NCBI RefSeq assembly: GCF_910592395.1
Contig: NC_088313.1
Location: 1,616,501-1,680,500, forward strand
DNA length: 64,000 bases
Reading direction: 5' to 3'
Origin: Lineus longissimus
Lineage: Eukaryota > Nemertea > Pilidiophora > Heteronemertea > Lineidae
Positions within the stretch are counted from its first letter, which is position 1; every line of letters begins with the position of its first letter. Of this stretch, positions 54,251-64,000 are shown piece after piece. The notes beneath the pieces were generated by a model. That model worked only from the letters and a program-made list of their open reading frames with translations, ran no database searches and was not told the origin of the DNA. A program made the translations under genes and the position numbers.

Positions 54251-57200
54251 TTGTTGTGCATGAACATATTTTTCAATTGTTCATTTCATGTACACGCTTG
54301 ACAGAATGGCGTCTTTTGTGCCATCTGTACCATTTTCAGTTTCAAAGTGGACTTTAAAATTTGCCCTTAAACAATATTGGCATAGTGAATTCATGAGAAA
54401 CATAATCAGAAGATGAACATGACACCCTGTAATGATTATAGGAGCACGCAGCTATTTATAGAGTTTTAAAGATGCAAACAAATTTCCCGCTTTGCTTGTA
54501 TTAAAACCATGCGTGTATCGAAGAACTGTCTGAATAGGTGCCGTTCGATTTCAAACAATGATCACGCGAGGTCGCAATGGCCACTTATAGTAAGATATAT
54601 GAACTGATGCTCATATCTGTGCTCCACATCCAGTGCTCTGTTGGTGAATACGGTAGCGCCACTGCGGCCTGCTGGTAACCTATCATATCTGAGGGCTTTT
54701 GAAACATGGCGGACGGGCGTTAGTGTTTTCTAACTTGCCCATTAGGTTTTTTATGCATGCATGTCAGCTTTAAGACAAAATGTATTAATATTGTTGTAAA
54801 TGTATAAGCCAGTTAGAGGTGGTCAAAATAAACGACACAGATGGTAAGAATTGTCTCCTCGTGTTGCTGCATGAAAGATTCCGTACGGTAACGGGCCCTC
54901 TCCAAAGAGCCAACGAAGCAGTCCTCCATTACCGAAGTAACCATCAGAGAAGCCCCGTCACAGAACTCTGTCTTTAAAACTTACGGTGATCGTACACAGA
55001 AAATAAATAGCACACATAACCTTTAATAGTGATTGCTGGGAGTACTCTATCTACTTTGATCTATAAGCCCTCCCATGGTGAACCGTAGATAAGTCGCTTA
55101 CATTTATCTTGAAGCAAACATCAACTATCAAAGGCCATCTCATCAAACATTTATTTAGCTACAGTTGGCGGTTTTTTCAGTCTGAGACTCGAAACCAATT
55201 GTCGCCAATTCCATTAGTAATTGAACGCATATCGCTTCAAACGTGTCGCATTATAAATTCTGTTTTACTCTGACTTGGACGGCCATATTTTCTGGTTACA
55301 GTTCGTCTGCTCTTAATTCCTACCCTTAGGCCATGTCTGCGACAATTCTCGCGAAAGCCATGTCCTTGCTTGAAATGTTTCGGGTAGCATGTTTCTCAAG
55401 TTGCTTATCAGCTGCTGTCTCGGCAGTTACGTTGGCGTTCGGTCCTCACGCTCAAGTTAAAGATGGTTCTGTAGACTGCCAAATATTTGCGCCGATTCAT
55501 TTTGAGATTCGCAAAATCTTCTCGATCAGGACACATTCTGTACCTGTCTCATCAATGGCTTTTCTTTTCCCCACGACAGGCTTGACGGGTTACAAATTCT
55601 ACACGAAATGGCGAAACTGGGTTATTGTCACGTAAATGCTTCTCATTTCCGAGTTGCCTCCAATTAAGATTTACTAAGGACTCGCAGTTATTCATTTTTA
55701 ACTATAAACAACCAATGAAGCAATAAAGGTTGCCACCGAGAGTAATTGCTTGTCAGGTGAACGACTTGGCAACAAAAATTGCCCCAGGTTCATTTCTAGC
55801 ACACAGCACACACGACGAATTTCATATATTTCTGGAAACATTTACCAAATGTAAAACTTGTTTTGCCAAATATTCGCGACGGAAGAAGAGTTCTTACGCA
55901 ATCGGCTCTCATGAATACAGCCATTCCATGCCTCTTTCGGCCCCCCAGCACTTCCGTGGTTGAGGGCCCACGCATCAATCCTCAACCTTTACTGTCAACT
56001 ACAGCGTCAGCTGATGTTGCTGGTAAAGGTAAAAACGGTAAACGAAGGGATTGAAAGGCAGAACCACGCATTATGTCCAATTGTGTTTCCCATCAAAGCA
56101 CAGTTAATGTTTCAAAATTGATCTGTCGTCGATTTAAGTTCGTTTGATATTCAAACTGTAGAAAACTAGCTTTTAGCTTTCGTCTGGCAATATAATCATT
56201 GGTGTTGCATTCCATAGCAGCACGACTGATTCGTTTTAAAGTCAAGTTATCTGCAACAACGCAATCCAGATATTTAATGATACAGCCCATCGAGAATTCT
56301 CCCCCATCCTCCTAAAGCCCAACCAATGGCAGTCCTCATGTGGTCTTTAATGATCGAATTATTACCTCATTCGCGGTTTAATGATCGTGACCCTAATTTC
56401 GATCACATAAAGAGAATTAAAACATTGCTCGTCATAAAAGTTGAGAAGCCATTGGTGATGGCCAATGAATGAAATAAACCTTGAAAATAAATTGAAATCG
56501 GGATCTCTTGATTTTTTATAAAGAGAACATTCGTGGCTGTTAAAAACAGACAAGACTGTGAGTTTATATGAGGAATGATCAGCCTTGGGTACACGTCGTG
56601 CCAGTGTCTTGATAAAGCCAATTTGCCTTTGTGCCAGCAGCAGGATGCACATCAAAGACTCCCTCCAGCCCCTCAGTAAGAGTATAAGCTCTTAATAATC
56701 CGTTATTGCCCACCGACCAGAGTGCTTAAGGAATATGAATATACCTGTCAGGGAGAAAAAAAATTCAAAGCCGATTAGCTTTTTTCAAAGCAGCTTCCGT
56801 CGTCTCAATGCTTTAAAAGATGATTGGGGATCGGAAGAGGTTGATATTTAGATGGAACCAGTAAGTGCTTGCTGGGGCTTATTCGTTTAAAATATGACCA
56901 GCAACGTGGCGGTCGTGAGATCGATTCCATTCCGGGGCATATAGTCAAACAGTGGCCTTCCCTTATCGTGATTTTGTCTTCCTCAAAGCAATTATTGGTG
57001 CGGTTTGAATACGTAAATGTGCTTTATTCTTACAATGTCATGATTGTTTGACCACTCCAATATCGAACATTGAACGCGAGGTTGTTTTCGGCACCAAACG
57101 TAAATCAATGGAAAATCATCACCCATAATAAAGGTCATGGTCCCATTCCGTGCGTGTTCTCTGACCGAATATATGGAGACGACCTCATCGCCAATATGGC

Positions 57201-58402
57201 TTCGCCGATACTGCTTCACTGGATTCGCCTTTTCCATTTAGCTGTACATGTAGTTATTGGATCTATAGCTCCTTATCTATTTACGCCGGTTGGGGTTTTT
57301 TTACCGTTGAGAGGTTTCGGAAAAGTTTTCCTATTTGACGCAAAAAGACATTATGAATAATTCTTACGGCTGTTTACCAAATAGTTTGTCTTGCATACTT
57401 TCTAAAGTATTTCGAATTAGGAATGCCCCTGACAGGTGCTTTTTGGTAACTCAGCTATTGAAAGAAATATCTCTCAACTGACGGCGGGGTATTGTCTCTA
57501 TGATGTGATCACCAGATAGACTCCACGAATGATCAGCGAAAAATGTCTCACCCATGAAACTTTCTTTCAGTTATTCATGGCAGCTATTGAAAGATCAGTA
57601 CGGTATTTGTTATCGAAGAAGATAGGCAACGATGTCAGTTCGTCAGTTGAATTGGGTAAGGTTCACTATTCACAATATCTGGTCTCCTGGTCATCTAATG
57701 TCGGCTTCGAGTGGCGCCAGACAGCCTATTGATAGTCAACGCTGGCTCAGACATGTCAGAGGACAAAACATGTGCCTCAGCCTTGTGAGTTGGCGAGCCT
57801 CTTGGCTGAGGTCGATTAAGTCAATCTTAGAGATATACACCTAGCATTCAGTCCAAGGCCCAATGTCCAAAAGCTATCTAATTGGGTTTTTTTAGAGTTA
57901 CAGTACATGTAATTGGAATGTCGCTTGCCTGTCGATGCATTGTGCGGGATGACATTGATGATAATGATACGCATTCTGTGTGTGATTTAACAAGATCATC
58001 ACCAGCTTCTCGCTTTAGTACATGTCACCCTGAAAGCTGAAGACCATTTCGGCAAGCAAAGAAAATGATTATCGATAATGTTTCACAGAAAATGTCAATA
58101 TACGTTACATGCCGTCTAATAATCCGGGCTAACACGCTGTCGATGTTCTCAACAATGACATGAAGGCGTTTATAGAATGCGACAGGTATTTGTGTGGAAT
58201 CTCTTGTTGTTGCTCCAGACAAATCAATGTCACATCTCTTGACCCTACATGCCTGGGGCGCCGGGAACTACATGGACAAACACGGACACGAAGACCAGGA
58301 TTAGTAAAAGAAGTGCAATAGTTACTGTAGATGTGAGAGGCAAGGGTCAGAACGAATATACGATGTTTATCACGCCAAAGCAACTATATTATCAGCGCAT
58401 CA
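54251..58402. other. Intergenic, no gene recognised
   Basis: About 4.1 kb with short open frames (up to 100 codons at 55333-55635 plus) lacking known domains. A small hairpin with CCTCAGCC/GGCTGAGG arms lies near 57775-57811. Confidence 0.35.
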
Positions 58403-58773
58403 AATAGCATTCCGCGACGTTACTATTTATAGCTCACAAGGTCATTTGAATAAGATATTGATGACGTTTTAGTCACGTGACAGTCGGACATCGACACTTA
58501 TTTCTACGCATTTGAGCTTATTTCAAAGTCAATTATCTTTGACCCTGCATTGTTTTTAGCATAAATGATACCATAGAGTCAGAGAGAGAAATATTCAGAA
58601 CAATTATGTAGTATTTCCAACACTCGGACATGTGCCAGATTGAATCTAACTGCCCTAGTTAGAAAGCCTGAATCCATTACGAAACCGCATGTTTGTCCGA
58701 CATTGCCTGTAATTCAGCGATGGGGAAATAGAGGGCAGCAGCTGCAGTGACGTCATTATCGCGGAATACTATT
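58403..58773 (-). mobile_element. 370-bp MITE, family D, copy 3
   Basis: 371 bp with ends AATAGCATTCCGCGA and the complement of AATAGTATTCCGCGA, same orientation as copy 2 and highly similar over the full length. Confidence 0.86.
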
Positions 58774-61700
58774 GAGAAATGGGCAACAGGTCTTTTGCAG
58801 ACATTACGTATTAAGCTGGCTATGTTAACTGGAATGACGCTAGAAAAAGTGCCGCGCAATCAGCATGGCGCGCATGCCGAGACTGCCTAACAACGGCGTG
58901 ATAGTAAGGATCTACATTGTTCACTCTTTCTACAGATGATAATTGTAAAAGAAATGGTTACATCGTTGCGGCTCGGCTTTTTAGTCCCAAAAAAGCCTCT
59001 CTAATCAACGGCATGTGTTGTGTTTATACTTCTCGGGATCCGTGCCCGAAAAGAGACGGAAGACGGATGAAAATCAATATTTCCTTTTGTGATCAAAATG
59101 CTGACGATCCATGGCGATTTGTCCAATTCATTTTTAGTCTTGTTGTTGGAAAATATACATTTTTATCGCTTATTCATAGTGATACCTATCATGTTTATAC
59201 TTTTAAGGTCAAACCTGTTGATAGACTGGAAGTTTGACTTGTCGATTTCGACCCAATGATAAACAAGTGTAATGTCACAACCGGATTCTCGAAACTCACG
59301 GGTAAAAGTGTTAAATCCAATCAGAAAAGCCCCCATCCGCCACCAGCCAGAGAACGAAGATGTTACCGATCGGACCTCAGCTGGCATCCCGAGACCAACG
59401 ATTTTTTTATCGATCGCCGTTAATGAAACATCAACAGTATATAGCTGAAATTGAAAGCATTAGAAGCGATTTGTGACGGACACTGATTGGTGTCCGGTTT
59501 CAATATATTTCCTCGTTCCATTCATCCATAATATGTCTAGATCTATCAGAATGTAATTGAAGTTAAATAGAATCTTATACTTTTTCGCTGGACGAGAGTT
59601 GTGTGGTCTAATTGGTTGAATTACATGATTGACATATCTTATAATGAGAAGTCTTCTATACACTTCTTATGGCTATGCATATGTGGACGGTATCGCCAGA
59701 TAATATGTCAAACGTTGAATCAAACCAACGTGTTTGCCTGAAAAATTTTCATCTAGGTAATGATTTAGGGCCTTGCTACTATGAGAGGGGGTAAATTTCA
59801 AGTTTCCAGCAATGTCGGTAGCGGGGCGGGGCTCTCATCGTCAGGGTCCCATAACCGAGAGAACGATCCATGGCGTGATATCAGTGCGTGTCAGTTCAAG
59901 TGATCGAGCCGAGCTAAAGTCCGTTCTTCCATCAACCACGAGTAGTGCAAACCATCTTGGTCAACACCTCGAAAACAGATTGAATTCGGAGCATTGCTTT
60001 CTTACCTTTTTTCTACTGACCTTGCGCTTTTTCCGAAGCATTTAGAAATACATCATTCAGTGGCATTTAAACTAATGTGTTTGATTAACTCCCCATCAGC
60101 CTCGGAGAACAATTCGAACAAAATGATAGAAGTGTTCATGTCCTCTAACATTCATTGCGAGAAATCTCTGGTGGCTAATCAAAATGAAATATTATCGCAA
60201 ATTACCTCAACAACGTCACCCACCCGCGGGAAATGTGCTGTGCAGTTTTCAATTAAACCATTCCCCACTGAATTCAGGACGAGTATGAGAGGTCATTTCA
60301 ATGAATCAGGCACGATTTTCTTCTCCCATATTGGAATCTGGGGGGACACGAGAGGTGGTTAACCAGTTATTTCATTCCAAATCAAGAGAACTGTTATAAA
60401 TATCTTACATTAATGGAAGATTAATGCATTATATCTGTAGGGGACAAGAGAGATGGTGGTTTGTTTTCATGAGAATCATGCCAAACAGGAGATCATGACA
60501 GCTTCAAGTTGCACTATTTCTCCTTGGGCTTTGTCTTCAGCGGATGCCTGCACAGCCGGCCGTGCGCATATCCTTGACCGTCAGCAAGCTTTTCGCCCAG
60601 CCATGGGCAGCATAACACATCTACTCTCCTGATGGAATCCCTATTCTAACTAATCCCTAACACATTATCACAGCACAACACGATTCCAACCCCGACGCAT
60701 CTGCAACTGCTCGTCGTCAATTGATTTGCATTGGGGTTTTAGGTCCGCCCGTCATGTGACTGATATTGGGACAGACCTGAGGATCGATTCATATCATCAA
60801 AATTAACAATGTTCATGTGAACGAACTCACTGGTGGTTATCTTATCGCTGTTGATATCAAAATCATTAAATCAAACCACAGCAAAGATGATGACAGGTGA
60901 ACGATGAGATTAATACAGTTTCTTGAAGTTACCTTTAACAGTAACATTGGATGTGTATCATTGAGTGATGTGAGACCATCGGTATCTCCGCCTCAGTCGC
61001 GACAATCGCGTTCCACACTGGCTTGACTGCCTTACAAACATATTTGTCCTCAAACTGTTCTAATTCCAACACATCGTCGAGCCCAGCGCAGCTTATACAT
61101 TAGTCCTCTTCCTTTCCTCAGCAGAATTCCATTCCAGCGAAGCAGCTCGATTACGTATACGATCACTCTGGATGTGCCGCCGCCTGACCGAGTCGTTAAG
61201 CGGGATTGGCGCTGCAGGCATAAATGTTGGAACATCGAGCATATTAGTACATGGACACCACCCTTTATGCTTTCAGGGATTCAGTTCTATTAACGGACAG
61301 CTTGTGGACTCGATAAAGGATACAAAGCTTAGGAGTTATCTATTGACTGAGGGATAGCAAGGTAAGACAACATATTATTATATTCTTCCTAGATTGCAAA
61401 CTTTTTTGGGAATAAATATACGTTTATACGGAATATATTTGACAACTTACTGATTTATTGGTACCACTTGCTTCAGGAAAGTTCTCAGTATAAGCCAAAA
61501 GTTGTCGACCCCACTATGTCCGTTCATGTCATATACTCTACCTTCCTTCTCGGTCTTTTTGGCATAAGGTAATCCGGTTTTCAAAATAGAGAGACAAGAA
61601 AGAGAACACAGATAGAGATAACTGACATTTTAAACCAGTTAACTTACTGTTTCCCGTTTGTATAGCGTAAAAAGTACCATGGCGGTATTCCTTTTTTCAA

Positions 61701-61788
61701 ATGTACATAATCTTTCTTGTCTCACCTGGTGTATTCATCTTGGACAACCATAGGATTCTACATAATTTGAGAGGACTAGTAACGCTTC
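58774..61788. other. Intergenic, no gene recognised
   Basis: About 3 kb. The longest frame is 122 codons at 59994-60362 on the plus strand, with no known domain. Confidence 0.4.
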
Positions 61789-62363
61789 AGCTTGCAGCAT
61801 AGCCGCCAACTTTGGCGACAAGAAGCGTTCGGCTGACGCCTCTCGACGCCAAATATGGTGGCCAGTAGATCCCGGTCAGAGCACACCTGCCAAGAATTGG
61901 CGTCCAGTAGGGTATTTTCCGCCACTTTAAGCCGGCAGCACACTAGCCGCCAACTTTAGTGACAAGAAGCGTTCGGCTGACGCCTTTCGACGCCAAAGTT
62001 GGCTACCAGTGGATCCCGGTCAGAGCACACCTGCCCAGAATTGGCGTCGAGTAGCGTCTTTTCCGCCACTTTAGGCTGCCATTTTGAAATTATGTAGACG
62101 CAAGCTGATTGGCCATAGCCTCGCCGCCGACGCCAAGTCAGGCGGCCATCCGTAGCACACCTGGCTTCTTCTTGCGTTCAAACGCGGCGACACGCGTCAA
62201 AAATCAAACATGATAGATATTTGGCGTTTAGTTGCGGCAAATGGCGTCAAGTCGCGTTCGCCGACGCCGTTCGTAGCAGACTAGGGATTTTTCAGGCGTT
62301 CAGGACTCTTGCGGCAAAAAACGCCTGTGAACGCCGAAGTTGGCGGCTAGTGTGCTGCAAGCT
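61789..62363 (+). mobile_element. GC-rich inverted-repeat element, family E, copy 2 (rearranged)
   Basis: 575 bp with inverted ends AGCTTGCAGCATAGCCGCC and the complement of AGCTTGCAGCACACTAGCC. From about 61925 the left end and the following 130 bp are repeated (GGCAGCACACTAGCCGCCAA), so this copy holds two left ends and one right end. The interior matches the element at 27095-27536. Confidence 0.75.
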
Positions 62364-64000
62364 TTACTCTACTAAGCAAATAACATACATGTACCATCAC
62401 TCTAGCCTTGGATTGAATAGCGCAAAACTAATAAACAAGAGTTTTTACGTGACATCTTCATCATCATGAAATATGAATTTTCTGGATGGCTGAACGTATC
62501 TTAGTTCATTTCCGATTACGAGATGGGATGTGTTTTTTTCATCCATATTGTGATGATAGCGGAGCTCAGCAATGTTCACGGTATTGGTTGATTGTTGGAG
62601 AGAATTTATTGAGTGCACTTGATAAAGCTGACTAAAATATTGGGTTTATTCTATCGTGTAATCAAGTTGCATTCGGCCGAATTAAAGTCGAAGCGTAGTT
62701 AGATTTGTAGAGTGACTGTACAGATCTCTTATCTGGCACCTGTTACCATTGAATCTTTGCAAACCTGTCCAAAACTGTCCAAGATTTTAATAAACCCTAA
62801 TATTTTATGAGAATATATTCTTAGATATTCTCGACAGTCCCTATATTACCCCCGCCGGAACACGAACAACCATGACACAAGCTTTGAAATTAGACGCAAG
62901 AGAATTGAGCGTGTCCCCTTGACAGTGGGGCTGGTAATGAATGAGCTATTAGACTGTGATGGTTTCCGTGACTATTGAAATCAAGGAGGGCTTCCATTCC
63001 AATGGTAATTACTGTCGGAGACGTGTGCCCTGTTTATGATTTCAGGAGCCACGTACAAATGGATATGGGAAGATACTTGTCCTTTGGGATGAATTGCATC
63101 TTGAATCTATATTTGCAAAAACGTGGGGCGGGGATCAGTTCATTGAACTTAGCGTTTGTTAGGACTTGTGTTATATATGTTATGCGCGCAATAAGCTGGC
63201 GACAACTACTTCGCTCTGCACGAGGTTGTGCTCTGGTAAAAATGGCATGGGCATTTCCCCAGCCGAATTTCAAACAGCACGTGTTTAGTTGTCATCCAAA
63301 TTAAATCGCTCTGAGAAAATACCTTTCGTCTGATTCTGTGTACCCAGGCAAAAATTTCCAAATTTGTTTAATGTTTTTGTCATCGTTCAAAATGTTTGAC
63401 ATATTTCATAAAGCGTCGGTTTTTCATTTATCCATCCCGTGCCCTGGCGAATTCTTTCACTATTGCTTGTAGCCCTGGATGTAATCTAAAAGAAGAATAG
63501 CTTCTTGATTATTAATATTTTTTATTGTTACCCGGAGCCGAATTCCTTGGAGGCAGGTTGTAACCATAGTCATCAACAAAACCGTACAGAGGCGTGTTAG
63601 GTAAAATACCTCATGGCTTTATAACAAAACTGGAAAATGATATTTTGTATTGATGGGATAAAAGCACATTCTGTGGAGACAATGGTGCTTCTAGGTAAAA
63701 TATCTATAACCAATTTTGTGAGAGGTGTTTCGGTGTGTGGAACTGTCTTAATAATTGATACAATACAGCTGTTTTAGGTGATGAAAATGAAGCGTCATCG
63801 GGCTAAAGAAAAGCCGATAAACTCGCGGGACGATATGTCCTCTACGTCAGCTGTTCATGCTACTGTCCGTCGTTGGTCAAAATAATGTTTCCCGACATTT
63901 TTAACCGAATTTCATAAAACGAATGTTGAAATAGATGACTTCCAATGCCCATGTACCCGACGGTACATGGGTACGCTTACTTTGTTCGGAGGCTTCAAAA
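62364..64000. other. Intergenic to window end
   Basis: No gene recognised. A 109-codon plus-strand frame at 62975-63304 lacks a known domain. A palindromic GTACCC..GGTACATGGGTAC patch lies near 63953-63973. Confidence 0.4.

Overview
This is a 64 kb, AT-rich, gene-poor stretch of animal nuclear DNA. Evidence: 5'-leader introns with GT-AG borders, TATA-type promoters, class A GPCRs encoded in one exon, fragments of non-LTR retrotransposons, and dense miniature inverted-repeat elements (MITEs). Frequent ACATGTAC-rich patches, the CCGG-targeting elements and the protein types fit a marine invertebrate, perhaps a deuterostome such as a lancelet, hemichordate or echinoderm. The species cannot be fixed from the sequence alone.

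Four protein genes are well supported. A class A GPCR lies on the minus strand (7339-8433). A related class A GPCR lies on the plus strand (29087-30088). A membrane-anchored arylsulfatase B/I/J-type sulfatase lies on the minus strand (34682-36388). A condensation-domain/CoA-dependent acyltransferase-like protein with a mitochondrial-type leader lies on the minus strand (48236-49750). The last two start right after a splice acceptor and appear to have a short non-coding first exon, a leader intron of 359 or 399 bp, and a TATA box. The two GPCRs share unusual motif variants (ERW/ERF and NFxLY) and look like members of one lineage-expanded receptor family. Nothing suggests that the four genes form a pathway.

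The rest is mostly mobile DNA. At 2794-2912 a small insert between 17-bp direct repeats contains a complete type I hammerhead ribozyme, closed by a perfect 24-bp outer stem. Two MITE families are flanked by CCGG (162 bp, three copies; 156/172 bp, two copies), the target-site signature of Ginger1 transposons. One copy is inserted inside another MITE, so filled and empty sites can be compared within the window. A 244-bp MITE family has four copies, each with its own 9-bp target duplication. Further families are a 370-374-bp element (three copies), a GC-rich element (two copies), a 770-bp Tc1/mariner-like inverted-repeat element just upstream of the acyltransferase-like promoter, a 165-bp almost perfect foldback, and smaller hairpins.

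There is also an 800-bp tandem segmental duplication carrying a tRNA-like sequence with a Pol III-type T-run, several short tandem duplications, and LINE 3' fragments. Long stretches between these features show only short, unrecognised open frames.
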